Shown here one piece after another: positions 1-10,700 of a DNA stretch of 64,000 nt. This DNA comes from Micromussa lordhowensis. Taxonomy: Eukaryota > Cnidaria > Anthozoa > Scleractinia > Lobophylliidae. How positions within the stretch are numbered: the stretch's first letter is position 1; every line of letters begins with the position of its first letter. A program made the position numbers and the translations under genes. The stretch is taken from positions 10,999,724-11,063,723 of the forward strand of contig OZ026598.1 in NCBI GenBank assembly GCA_964020085.1. Reading direction: 5' to 3'. Below the pieces are notes generated by a model, which worked only from the letters and a program-made list of their open reading frames with translations, was not told the origin of the DNA and did not search any database.

Positions 1-165
1 CCCATTTTGCTACATAACACATGCTGTTTTCAGCTCTGTATATATATGTGGGAACTGACATCTCTGGCATACCAAGACAGAAAACAGTTACAGGATAAAC
101 CAATAATTCCATAAAAAAACTTAGGCAAAACAAAGCTTAAGTTTCTTTCCAACATAACGTGATCA

Positions 166-1416
166 TAGCTTTACCTCACTGGAAGGAAACAGAGAGTAGT
201 AGTCAATGGAACTTATTCGGCTTGGACAGATGTAGGGTCTGGTGTTCCTCAGGGGTCATTACTTGGCCCAATATTGTTTTTATTATTTGTAAATGATATG
301 CCATGGGTAGTTGAAAATGCATCGCTTGCTATGTCCGCAGATGATTCTAAGTGTTATAATGTTATTAATCAGGAGTCTGATAACGTGAATTTGCAACGTG
401 ATTTAGACGCGCTTTCTACTTGGTCAGTTAGTAATGAGCTATTCTTTCAGCCTACTAAATGCGTTAATCTGCGTATTTCTAGAAAACGCATTAGTCCGCC
501 ACGCCCCTATTCGCTAAATGGCATTAGTTTGAAAGTAGTTAAAGCCGAAAAAGATTTAGGTGTTTTAATTTCTAGCGACACGACTTGGAAGGACCACATC
601 GCTATGGTGGCAGCTAAAGCAAATAAGATGCTAGGTTTTCTGAGGAGAAACTGCGCAGGCTTAGTTAATAGGGAGGCACTTTTGAGGCTGTATCATTCTT
701 TAGTGCGCTCTCATGTATCTTTTTGCTCGCAAGTCTGGGCTCCCCTGTCAGCTGTGAATAATCTTTTTCTCGTTGAGGATATTCCAAGAAGGGCCTCACG
801 TTTCATCGTTGGCAAAGGCAGTGATCTGTCATATAGAGATCGCCTTAGCATGCTAAGGCTAATGCCGCTTAACTATTGCTTGGAATATTTGCCTAAATAA
901 TCTGGTTGATTTTACCTTTGAATTTGATCACTATTTCTCTTTTATTCAGGGACGCACGCGTCGTGCAAATACTGCTCCTTGCCTTAAGACTAATTATGCC
1001 CGTACTTCCCTTTTCCGAGATTACTTTTTCAATAGAATTACGATAATATGGAATCGTATTCCTGAAGATATCAAAGTAGCTAATACACTTCGTTCTTTTA
1101 ATCGCCAACTCAAATCTTTTTACTTTATATAATGTTTTTGATGGCGACAATGCACGTTCTTTTAAGATTACTTGTCGTTAAACATTCTAAAAGCTTGCTC
1201 TTGTTAGTATTAATGTAGTGCGCTATTTCTTACCTTTTTCCTTACTTTTTTTCTACTTACTAGATTGATATTTACAGTATATTATTAATAATTAATTGTA
1301 GTTTTGGGTAAGGGGTTGACTTTCTACAGTTTATGGGGTTGGATTAGGTGGGTAAACCTAGTAAAGGACTACGTGTCCTCAGTATTGTTCTCTCGCCTGT
1401 ACATTGTACGAATCTA

Positions 1417-1467
<51 letters not shown>

Positions 1468-1468
1468 A
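166..1468 (+). mobile_element. 5'-truncated LINE (non-LTR retrotransposon), 3' end with (TAAA)13 tail
   Basis: The reading frame from about 172 encodes the C-terminal half of a LINE reverse transcriptase. It shows GVPQGSLLGP (motif B region, 241-270), the catalytic box as SADDSK in place of the usual F/YADDTK, then the thumb and the conserved HSLVRSHVSFCSQVW stretch. The frame breaks near 893 with an apparent one-base loss and continues in another frame to a stop near 1131 (GRTRRANTAPCLK, FNRITIIWNRIP). A non-coding 3' tail ends in 13 perfect TAAA units at 1417-1468, the tail type seen in CR1/L2/Jockey-like elements. No endonuclease or RT N-terminus is present, so this is a dead, 5'-truncated copy. 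Confidence 0.9.
172..1131 (+). pseudogene. LINE reverse transcriptase C-terminal fragment, frameshifted
   Basis: Coding remnant of the LINE at 166-1468. The first frame runs to the TAA at 898-900 and the last ~80 codons lie in a second frame from about 895 to 1131. The active-site aspartates (ADDS) are kept, but the palm N-terminus is missing. The two frames read as one protein if a single base is missing near 893. No start codon belongs to this fragment. Confidence 0.85.
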
Positions 1469-1498
1469 GCCCGAGTGAACGCAAATACGCGTCTAGTT
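1469..1498. repeat. 30-bp motif shared in inverted orientation with 16508-16537
   Basis: The 30 bases directly after the (TAAA)n tail of the upstream LINE are the reverse complement of 16508-16537 with one mismatch. They abut the RT homology of the minus-strand LINE that follows. They look like the edge of a further dispersed repeat and not part of either LINE. Confidence 0.6.
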
Positions 1499-2430
1499 GC
1501 AATAGCTTTCGAACTGATTTTTGCAATAACGTTGATAAAAAAATGGGTCTCCAGTTACAAATATTTCGCTTGTCTTTCCCTTTCTTTTCAATTAACGTGA
1601 TCACAGCTTGTTTTTGAGTTTTGATGATTCACCGCATTAATATGAATAAATAGGAGAATCGACAAGTACATTTCCAATAAAATTCACAGGAAGGCCATCA
1701 TTTCCAGATGATTTGTTATTTTCAAATGACTGTAGGCAATCTAAGCACTCCTTGATCGGCAACCTTCCTTCACAAATATTTCTCATGTCATATGACAGTT
1801 TGGGAATTTCTGGTCCTTGCAAGAATAGATGGTTTTCATACACTGGTTCATCATCTGCTACATATAAATCAGAATAAAACTTCTCAATTTCCTTCATAAT
1901 TTTCAATTGGTTTGTAGTGAGGTTACAACCGCTACTAAAAATCTTGCGAATACAAGTTTTAGTACCTCTGTGAGATTCTAAGCCTATTTGTTGCTCAGTT
2001 TTTCACCTTTTTTCATACCTTGCTCTTGAACGAATTATTGACCCTTTCGCTATATAATCAAAATGTGAGTCATATTTCATCTTCAAGTCTTCTAAAATCT
2101 CAATTGGCTCCGATGGGTCTGATATCGATCTCTCCTCTGCTTGTCTTAAGGATGTCTCAACCTGCAATAACTCTTGCCGTCTTTTACGTGCCTTTTCTTT
2201 AGCATAACGTATGGTAAATTGTCTCACGCGATATTTGATTAATTCCCATAGTACCCATTTATCAATCCCCTAACCATTCTGGTATTTTCTGGGTAATCTC
2301 TAAGACATGGTTCTCATCATCAACCAAACTTAAATTAAATTTCCAACATGAAGGGCCTCGCGTCTGTTCATCTAGGCTATTGAAAGAAATTGTTATTGCC
2401 GAATGGTCAGAGTAGACGTTTAATTGTTGG
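1499..2430 (-). mobile_element. L1/Tx1-like LINE remnant: endonuclease C-terminus to RT start
   Basis: Reading the minus strand from 2430 downward gives, in order: the endonuclease C-terminus (YSDHSAITISF, RGPSCWKFNLSL), a helical linker (VRQFTIRYAKEKARKRRQEL at 2227-2003), the EKFYSDLY and NNKSSGNDGLP blocks that precede the RT fingers (1906-1640), and ITLIEKKGKDKRNICNWRPI at the RT start (1604-1540). There are at least three frame changes, and the rest of the RT is missing beyond 1499. The order matches L1/Tx1-clade ORF2. It is degenerate and not functional. Confidence 0.8.
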
Positions 2431-2545
2431 AAACAATTTGTGATCGGCAGCTAAATGTTATCGACAACTAATTATGTCCGATACGAGCATTCCACACATT
2501 GGGAGTGTTTGTTGTCGATGTTTAAGTTCAGTCGGAACTACATTC

Positions 2546-2614
2546 TCGACCCCAGACCCTTCGTTTTCTTGCCGTCCGTCATGCGCAAAAGAGAAGAGCT
2601 CTGGGGTCGAGATG
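2546..2614. repeat. Short inverted repeat (MITE-like hairpin)
   Basis: CTCGACCCCAGACC near 2549 is answered by CTCTGGGGTCGAG near 2598. The loop holds TTCTTGCCGTCCGTCATGCG. The small palindromic unit sits in sequence with no coding signal. No target duplication was identified. Confidence 0.5.
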
Positions 2615-3029
2615 TGGGAACTAAGGTTCACTACGCATGCTCATAACGCAACATGTTTTCAAAGATAGTGTCGTCAACTAAACCAATCATTCGCACACAC
2701 ACACAGGAAAAACGGTCAAAAACGTCTTTGTCGAGAATAATTAGACATCACGTCTTTTGTACACGCTCGACGCACTTAGCTAACTTATTTAAACTGTAAA
2801 ATCGTTATTACTAGGAAAATAAAGTCTTTAAAACCTTTAAAACTCGCGGGAGTCCGATATATATTTCGATCAACGATCCTCTTTGTCTTTGTCGACAAAA
2901 GATGGAATCAACAACTCACTCACACACGACGTTTTTTAGTCTTCGAAAGCATTAAACTCATTTTAAGTGTCTAGTCTGTGAAGCCCCTTAGGAGTTAACA
3001 TTTAAGGCTGTCAGACGTATCTCAAAAAA

Positions 3030-4450
3030 TCAATGGCTACAATTAATGACCATAAAGCAATACCCTGACATTAACCTTACATTATTCAGTGTTCCGTCTT
3101 CAGTTATCGTAAGTAATATGAATCACAAGCTCTCCTTTTCTGGAGTTCATACAAATAACAAAAACAACTTATAACACCTTAAATCAACTTTATTAAGAGC
3201 TATTTCTTTTACTTTTATTACAGTATCAAAGATCTATCAAACAGTTCCAAGATACATGGTTTTATATTCCTTATCTTAAGTATGTGTCTTTATAACAACT
3301 TTGTACTGTTCAAGCTTGATATATTGATTTGATTATCCTATTCCATGCTTCGGTGGGCCGGAGAGCTGGCAATTCTCATTCGTAATGGTCTACATCTTCA
3401 AGCGGGCTATCTGTGCTGTCGGAAACCTGTTTGGAAGAAACATCAAAAAATGTCAATGAGAATTAATCGTAAGCTTAGTCTTGATGAATTCTTTTAAAAC
3501 GTTTAAAACAGATCTTCAAAAAATGTTCAAAAAAGAACAGCAACTAAATCTGGGGTCTTCTCCAGGGAAAGGGCCCTGTAGGAATGTGCTAGTCTTGATT
3601 ATCGAAAAATATTTTTTGAGATTGAAGCTTATTCCCCATTGGTTTGAACTTACCTTTCACTCATTTTCATCACGGTTATGTTTTTTTATAACTGCATTCT
3701 ATTTTGATACCTAATTGGGACGTTGAACATTTGGGATTTTAATCCTGTTTAAGTCAGCCTTAAGGCTTAAAGATACGAACACACCCCCTTCATAACTCTG
3801 CACGTGATGCGATTTTTAAAAGCAAGTGAAAATGAAAAGATGCTTACTTGTCTTGCGCCAAAGTTCCGTTTTCCTTTCGCACAATTTGTCTTTCTCCGAG
3901 TCCAAAATATACAACGTGGATCGAACATGGACTTCATCTGCTCCCGGCGCTCGTTGACTTTGTTCGTAAAGCGGTCTTGAATATCATTCTCGACATTACT
4001 GAATTTGCCGTAACCGTCCCCTCGACAAGTAGCGAGAAACATAACCAATGCAGCAACCACGCATACATACAGTGGCTTCATTTCGCTTACAGCTCAGTGG
4101 GGCTTGAGGCGTATGAGGAAGCTATATGAGTTTAACTGAAAGGGTCGAAGTAGTTTTATAACACTGCCTGAGCTGTAATTTGCAGAACTTCAACTTGATT
4201 CGCTATTTAAACCATGCCCTGGATGGTAAGAACAGCTTGACGTGGGAGTTGTTACAACAGCTTCGCCGACATTAGTTGAATTCAATCACGAATGATGGTG
4301 CTTTTTAGTCTTTGAACAGAAATTAGCTTTGGCAAAACAGCTTGGAGTTTCTTTATTCTGCGGAGTTTTTCGACAAATTACAAATTTAACCAGAACAGGT
4401 GTTGAACAGGTTTATTTAAGACGCGTTAGCCGCGTGTATATAGTAAAATT
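3030..4450. repeat. Tandem gene duplication, unit 1 (partner 6470-7790)
   Basis: Sequence similarity to 6470-7790 covers 3' flank, both exons, the intron, the 5' UTR and ~350 bp of upstream DNA, for instance TTACAAATTTAACCAGAACA in both. The two units are in the same orientation about 3.4 kb apart. The extent shows a DNA-level duplication of the whole gene with its promoter, not retroposition, since the intron is retained. Confidence 0.85.
3376..4081 (-). CDS. Secreted peptide precursor 1: signal peptide, Cys-loop, GKR amidation site (two exons)
   Basis: Not a family I recognise. Exon 1 is 4081-3848 (78 codons) with donor GTAAGC. Exon 2 is 3426-3376 (16 codons plus TGA) after acceptor CCAAACAG. 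The phase-0 join gives 94 aa. Residues 1-21 form a signal peptide (hydrophobic VCVVAALVMFLATC), followed by a charged spacer (NVENDIQDRF) with RREQMK. Cys57 and Cys67 flank nine residues (IFWTRRKTN), then A-K-G70-K71-R72, a dibasic site preceded by Gly as in amidated neuropeptides, and an acidic tail (LEDVDHYE). The start is the ATG at 4081, conserved in the paralog. An AATAAA lies at 3194-3189 and a TATA-like CTATTTAAAC about 125 bp upstream. A bioactive peptide role (hormone or secreted effector) is inference. Another kind of small secreted peptide is possible. Confidence 0.75.
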
Positions 4451-4689
4451 AAAGTTAACACCGAAAGACTGATCAATCATTTAAGAAGCTGGCCGTTTGT
4501 GTGGGAGGGAGGTAGGTGGGGAGAGAGTAAATGCTTGTTTTAGTATGTCACAAGTTATCCCAGTTGTAGAACATTACGTTTCGTAGGGACGCGAAAGAAC
4601 CACCTGTGATGGCGATTCAAGAGATGGTTTTCACAAGGTATTACATGTCTTTCTCAAACTCATTAAAAATTCATCATGTTTTAACAAAG

Positions 4690-4930
4690 GAAATCATGAA
4701 CGTAACGGTGTTTGGATATCTCATCTTAATTAGCATAGATTTTTACGATTTTTTCCTTCGTTTTCTCCTTAGTTTTGATTGAGAAGACATGTCAAACACT
4801 CAAGACAGTGTGACTTCATCTCCAAACACCTCGAAGTTCGTGAAAAATACTCCGCTGCGCGTCGTATTTTCAACTCTCTTCTCGGTATTTGGAAATGCGG
4901 TCAAACACGGTCTTTAGTGTTTGTTATATT
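4690..4930 (+). repeat. Dispersed hairpin repeat, copy 1 of 3
   Basis: About 240 bp shared with 19320-19566 and, inverted and shortened, with 59119-59295. The core contains TCTCCAAACACCTCGAAGTTCG and, about 75 bp later, the near-complement GGTATTTGGAAATGCGGTCA, so the element can fold back on itself. Most likely a non-autonomous foldback/MITE element. Small open frames across it are not conserved between copies. Confidence 0.7.
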
Positions 4931-5503
4931 ACTTACCGTTTTCTACAAAGGATCGTTCATGCATGTTAAAATAAATTATTTATACAACTATTGCTATGGC
5001 TGGTACTACGTAAAAATACTGTGCATGTTCCTTGAATTTCACCCTCAGCTAAAAACGTTTTCAAAAGTATTCAGGGACGCAGGTGTGTCGATCTTTTTTT
5101 GACTTTTTCCGCATATTTCGGGATTTCATTCCATCTTAAATATTAATTTCAGTAATAGTCTGGATGATGTGGACATTTTAGTTTGATCTAAACAAAGTAA
5201 TGGCATGAAAAGGCGACAAAGTTTGTGAGGCGGTGTTCAATTTTTGAGCTGACTGAAACGGCATGTGGAAAACGAGCAAGACAGCTTTCTTCCCAAATAT
5301 TCCTTTCGCAATCTCTTCGAAAGTCGTCAATATGGTCGTCAAATTAATCGCGTTGTTGAAAATTGTACGCCCCATTGTGCAAATATCAAATGAAGCAAGA
5401 GTTTAATAAATCAGATCAGCGAATAGCTGTCTTCGCTAACAGCAAGACTGCTGTACTGTTCAGAATTGATCAAGGCAAAACTTACTAAGTGCCAAGCTTA
5501 ATT

Positions 5504-5749
5504 TTATGCCAAAAATCTGTTTTCTGAACGATATTGCCTTAGTTTTTTAATCGTATCAAGCACTTCTTGCTGTTTTTCTTCGTTTAGTCGCTTTTGTTGT
5601 AAATTCAACAAGACTTTCCTTACTTTACGTAGACTTGTTTGAGTGAATCGTGACTTTCTTTGGCTTTTTGTTTTCGTGGTTTTCCGGATGGCATTATTTC
5701 TTGTACCGTGTATTTCCGCGCCAGAAGCTGACCAAATCTTTTCGGCCAT
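5504..5749 (-). CDS. Uncharacterised 81-residue basic, helix-rich ORF
   Basis: I do not recognise this. The ORF starts with an ATG at 5749 (MAEKIWSASG) and has a Lys/Arg/Thr-rich middle (KTTKTKSQRKSR) followed by a predicted helical stretch (LLNLQQKRLNEEKQQEVLD) and a stop at 5504. It has no signal peptide or membrane segment. It lies alone between the two peptide-precursor units. Composition is less like random AT-rich translation than other small ORFs nearby, but no promoter, intron or homologous copy in the window supports it. It could be a small nuclear protein, an exon, or chance. Confidence 0.25.
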   Translation of the reverse strand: MAEKIWSASGAEIHGTRNNAIRKTTKTKSQRKSRFTQTSLRKVRKVLLNLQQKRLNEEKQQEVLDTIKKLRQYRSENRFLA

Positions 5750-6224
5750 TTTCGTTTCGTAGAGTTTTTGCTTTCTGCAGAGGAAAACACGCGATATTAT
5801 AAACTAAATCTCAGGTGGTCTAGTGACTGATAGCTAAGAGGCCGTGAACCAATCAGAAAGCAACAAGTCGAGAATTTAACAACTGATATGGAACCGATGT
5901 GACGCGTTAAACACTGCGAGGGATCCAGTACTCTTCTTTTTTAAGCACTGATTCGATTTTAATTTTATTTAAGAGTTCCAATTGAAGGTTTTGAAAAGAA
6001 TTGTTTACTTTTATGAGCACTATATCGTTCTGGGGAAGTAAATTCTGTTCAGAGGTCGTATGGTCGTTGTTTTTTGTGTGTTATCAGTGTGAGTACTGTT
6101 TATAGTTTTCCGATATTGAAAATCCTCTGGGTTCTCGGACTTCTCGAGTTCTGAGAATCCAAACACGCACATAGTTTAAGAAGCCCTAAAAGTACCTCCT
6201 TTTCCAGCATTCTGTCTGGTTGCC

Positions 6225-6345
6225 CCAACTATTTGAGAGCATTCATTTATACCCCTGGGCAGAGAGAGGCACGCAACGCAATGGCCAGGCTAGACCTCGA
6301 ACCCAGACCGCTCGAGCCGGAATCTCACTTCCTCCGCTTGGCGGG
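6225..6345 (-). mobile_element. tRNA-derived SINE remnant
   Basis: On the minus strand the stretch holds GGTTCGAGGTCTAGCC, a near-perfect pol III B box, preceded by a tRNA-like 5' part. It is followed by TGCCTCTCTCTGCCCAGGGG and TATAAATGAATG, which matches the body of SINEs widespread in marine invertebrates (CCCAGGNGTATAAATGGG type; established knowledge, from memory). The A box is poorly kept and there is no clear tail, so this is an old fragment. Confidence 0.55.
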
Positions 6346-6469
6346 TCGTCAAGACATTGTGTCATACTATAAGATTTAGTCACATGATAGGAAAATTTCG
6401 ACTGATTACTTTCACATGTGAAAAGTTGAAGATGTCAGTGACATTTCCCTTCATTAGAAAAAAGAAAAA

Positions 6470-7790
6470 ACAAAAATGGCTACAACTAATGACCAAAATT
6501 TTTAATATGCTGAAATCAACGCTACAAACAGAAATTTGCTCAACATTATTCTTCCGTCTTCAGTAATCGTAGGTAATATGAGTCGCAGTTTCCCCTTTTC
6601 TGGATTCACCACAAATAACGAACTATAACACCTTGAATGGATTTTATTATGAACTCTTTTACATTTATTCAAGTTTCGAAGATCTATCGAACAGTTGCAA
6701 GATACATGACAATTTATATTTTTATCTTTATTAAAGAATGTGTTATGTGACCGCGAACTTAAATACAGCATTCTACTATCCAAGCTTGATAAATTGATTT
6801 TGGGTGGGCCGGAGAGTTAAATATTTTCATTCGTAATAGTCTACATCTTCAAGCGGGTTATCTGTTCTGTCGGAAACCTGTTTGGAAGAAACATCAAAAA
6901 TATCAATGAGAATTAATCGTAAGTTTGATCTTGATTGTCTAAAGGAATTTTGAGATTGAGATGAGATTTTCACCCACTTTCATTACGTTTTGCAGTTTCC
7001 TTTACAACTGCATGTAACTTTTTCTATCTAATCGTGGTAAGTTCAGCAACCTGTTTTGGGATTTCTAACCCCGTTTCAGAAAGACAGCCTTAAGGGTTAA
7101 AAAATGCATACAAATCCCTTTCACTACTCTGATAACATTTTAAAAGAAAAAGCAATGGAAATGAAAAGATGCTTACTTGTCTTGCGCCAAAGCTCCGTTT
7201 CCCACGGAAACATTCTGGGTTTGTCCGAGTCCAAATTAGGCAACCTGGATCAAACAAGGACTTGATCTGCTCCCGGCGCTCTTTCGTAAAGCGGTCTTGA
7301 AAATCATTCTCGACATCTCTGAACTTGTCGTAACCGCCGCCTCGACAAGTAGAAACGAACATAACCACTAAAGCAACCACACATACATACAGTGTCTTCA
7401 TTTCGCTTACAGCTCAGTGGGGCTTGAGGCGTATGAGGAAGCTATATGAGTTTAACTGAAAGTTTTGTTTTGTCGAAGTAGTTTTATAACACTACCTGGG
7501 TTGTATTTTCCTGAACTTCAACTTGATTCGTTGTATAAACTACTCCCTGGGTGATCACGACAGCTTTGAAAACATTGACTTGGGAGGTTTTACAACAGGC
7601 TTGGCCCAAATTTGTTGAGTTCAATCACGAGCTTCTTTGGTGTTTTTTATTTCTTGAATAGAAAATGGCTTTGGCAAAACAGCTTGGATTTTCTTTATTC
7701 TGTGGAGTTTTTCGACTAATTACAAATTTAACCAGAACAGGTGTTGAATAAGCTTTATTAAAGACGCTTAGCCTCCTGTAAATAATAAAA
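6470..7790. repeat. Tandem gene duplication, unit 2 (partner 3030-4450)
   Basis: Second copy of the unit described at 3030-4450. It diverges by small indels in the intron and flanks, but the exons keep length and frame. The upstream 100 bp around the start codon (TTCGCTTACAGCTCAGTGGG) are almost unchanged. Confidence 0.85.
6827..7401 (-). CDS. Secreted peptide precursor 2: paralog with Cys-loop and GKR site (two exons)
   Basis: Exon 1 is 7401-7177 (75 codons, donor GTAAGC) and exon 2 is 6877-6827 (16 codons plus stop, acceptor CCAAACAG), joined in phase 0 to give 91 aa. A signal peptide (residues 1-21, VVALVVMFVSTC) is followed by the shared spacer (DRFTKERREQIKSLFDP), Cys54-x9-Cys64 with LIWTRTNPE in the loop, then F-R-G67-K68-R69 and SFGARQ. 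The exon-2 tail is 13/16 identical to copy 1. The loop keeps I/L-F/I-W-T-R after the first Cys but loses the internal RRK of copy 1, so the ring would not be cut by dibasic processing. A poly(A) signal lies at 6648-6643 on the minus strand and a TATA-like GTATAAAC about 135 bp upstream. Function is unknown. Kept frame and splice sites suggest a working gene. Confidence 0.75.
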
Positions 7791-7799
7791 TGGAGGAAA

Positions 7800-10700
7800 T
7801 TCAATCGCTTAGTTCAGTACACTTTGTTAAAGGTTTTAAGATTCTATCTTGGTTTGGTCTGCATGTTTTATCGTTTCTGGCATATTGATGTAACAGATAA
7901 GAAATGCGAATGTGTTGAAAGTTGAAAGCATGATTAGCGATCAAATTTAATTTCTTTTGTGTAGAAGTACCTGTTGTAGGTGCCGAGACCTGTAATATTT
8001 TCTCTGCTTGAGATGGCATAAACAAATAGAGTTTTTACTCCTTCCTTTTGTCAACTTAAATACTTAGAAAAGATGTTTCCTGTTTGTGGCAAAACGTTTG
8101 AAAACAGAGTTGAGTCTTTAATCATTCGACAGTGTTGGTGTGGTTTCGAAATCAGATTTCTCAAGAATACTTCGTTTCATTATGGGTCGTGACTTGACTG
8201 AGTCGCTGGCTCGTGCGAACATTCCAAATGATTTATTTTCGTTTCATACCTCCTTTTTAGTTTCCGAATTACAAAGTTAGGACTAAGCGGGAGAAATAAT
8301 CAACAAAACAGCTTTTCATCAAGCCGCTTTTTTGTGCCAACTTTGATGTTATTTTAAAGGCAGAAAACGCAATTATTACGATTAAGTCCAGTGACACAGT
8401 AGGGGACAAAAATATTGAAGAAACTAGAAACACAAGGACTTTATTTAAAAATAATTTATGAAAATTGGTTGCGATTATGAAACGAATTCGTGGGAAGACG
8501 CATAAGGTATGCAATCTTTGCCAGCCATTTATTGCTACACTGCTTACAGCTTTGTCAGTTAAAAAACGTCAGAAGACAAGAATGTCAATACCAACGAAAG
8601 AAACTCTAATCGAAAACTGGGTTTGTTAAATACATAACCGTGCATAAGCCAACTTACTGAGGATCTGAGATGCTTGCATTGCACAACTTAAAACTCCAGT
8701 ATCAAAATAATGTTCTCAGTTTATTCACGGAATATGCTGAATTGGATCTTTCGCACAAATTCAGTGACTAAAATATCCACGTTCATTCCTAGTGAATGTG
8801 AATACATCCTAAAGGTGAATAAGAACGACTGTCACATTAATCCAAGCCATGAAAAAATACGTCATGCCGACTTTCGGATCATAACAAAAAAAAATGTATG
8901 CTTGTATTCACTAAGGTTTGAAACAACCTGATTTTAGAAATTTTGACTTAAAAAGGGATTGTCGGGATTCACCTTGCGAATCTTATTCGTAACACAAAGT
9001 TTACAAAAAGAGGTGTGGAAGTGAATTGAAATTGGAAAGGTATCAATCGATGATAACCCGCTTAAAGTGATGAAATTTTTAACGTGGCCGCTTTTGTAGG
9101 TAATCCTGTTCATTCTTAGTTCAAGGAACACCATCAATAAACAAATAATTTAAGAAAAGCTGTTTGAAAGTGCCAAGCACATGAGATCCCAGTGGGTGTT
9201 CTTCCTTTTACGCTATCTTTTTACAAAAAAAATTGCATTCCCAGCTTTTTCTCTGTTGCTCAGAGGTGCCTCTGCAATGAGCTACCAACTTAACTGGTTT
9301 TCGACTGAGGACAAAATAACAGAACAGATACTACATCTTCAAATTAACCAAATGGCGATCTTTTTGTTCTGGTGCTGTCCTTAAATCAAGCGGCTAACTG
9401 AACATCTGGCAAAATCTTAGTTTCGGGAATATTAGAATTAATTCTGCTCATAGAGATATCCCCCGTTTCGCGTATCTTTTTTTCTGACTAATAGCAATTA
9501 GTTTTACATTTAATTCCCATCTACCACCACTATGAAACGTTTTATGTGAAATCTGAACATGAGCACATTTGTTAAATAAAAAACCACCTACTCAGTACTG
9601 AAAAGGAGTGTGCCCTCAACTTAAACAAAAAAAATTATTGAAACACTTTGTTATGCTTAAACTCGCCAAAAGAAATAATTGCTTTATTTTATCTTTCCTA
9701 TGTAGCCTGCGAATACAATTCAACTGCGTAAATAATTTAGTTAATGATTCCAGCCAAACAGGACGTTGTCGCTACTTAATGAAAAACTGTCTTTCATCAA
9801 AAAATATCAAACAAGGCTAACTATTACATCAAACAATCCTTTAAACGTTTGAATTAGTTAAAACTTTCGCATAGTTATCGGTTTCTTACTATGTGTCACA
9901 GAATATAAAGACTCTGGTAGATTTTTCTAGTAACATTACTGTGGAAACTGAATTTTTGATTGTATTTTCAACTTAATTTTTTTTTTAAACAAAAGATTTT
10001 CAAGCTTTAACAGAGTTTTCACATCGCTTTGTTTTGTCTCATTTTACGAAACATTTTGCGCGATTTGATTTATTGTTCGTATAAGTTTTGAGGTTTGCTT
10101 TTTGAGAAACAAACAGTGATGAAGAGGTTGTCCCCCAAACATCTCACTCTCTTTAAAACATTTACAACATTTAAGCACTCTCACACATTTTTTAAAATTT
10201 TCTGTCATTTATTTTCAGTGCTACGCAGCAAATATCTATTTTGTGGCACAGAAATTTAGTTTGGAAGCTTTACCAAATCAACCATTTATTTTTTGAAATA
10301 TTTTATTTCGCCAAGAGCCGTCTCGGATGAATCAACTTCTAAACAACGGAAAATGTAGCTTATCTATTGAGACTACGAAAGTGTAAAAATGTTAACTTGT
10401 GAAAAATAAAAAGACATTTCTAAGCTATCTGCTTTATATTGTTGCAATTAACTTCGTTGTTCCTCGACTACCGCTAATGGAAACGATGAAATACCCAAGA
10501 AGGGTTGAATTTCGCCCTAATCTGCCCTTTTAACTTAAGTCCCACGCCAAAAACTGTAAAATGAAAACGTTTATTTTCGAAACATTTTTGAATTGAAAAA
10601 ACGATAGGCACCGTGATAGTCCTGTTCAAGAACACAAGAGCACAATACTAAAACCCAGACTGCTCGCACTGTGCGTCCAACGTAATAGGTGTATACTGTT

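Noticed and set aside
3848..4129. A 93-codon plus-strand ORF over the first peptide exon
   Set aside because: Antisense shadow; the minus strand has a signal peptide, splice sites and a conserved paralog.
9181..9820. Small plus-strand ORFs in the 7.8-12 kb region
   Set aside because: No motif, repeat copy or splice pairing; lengths are expected by chance.
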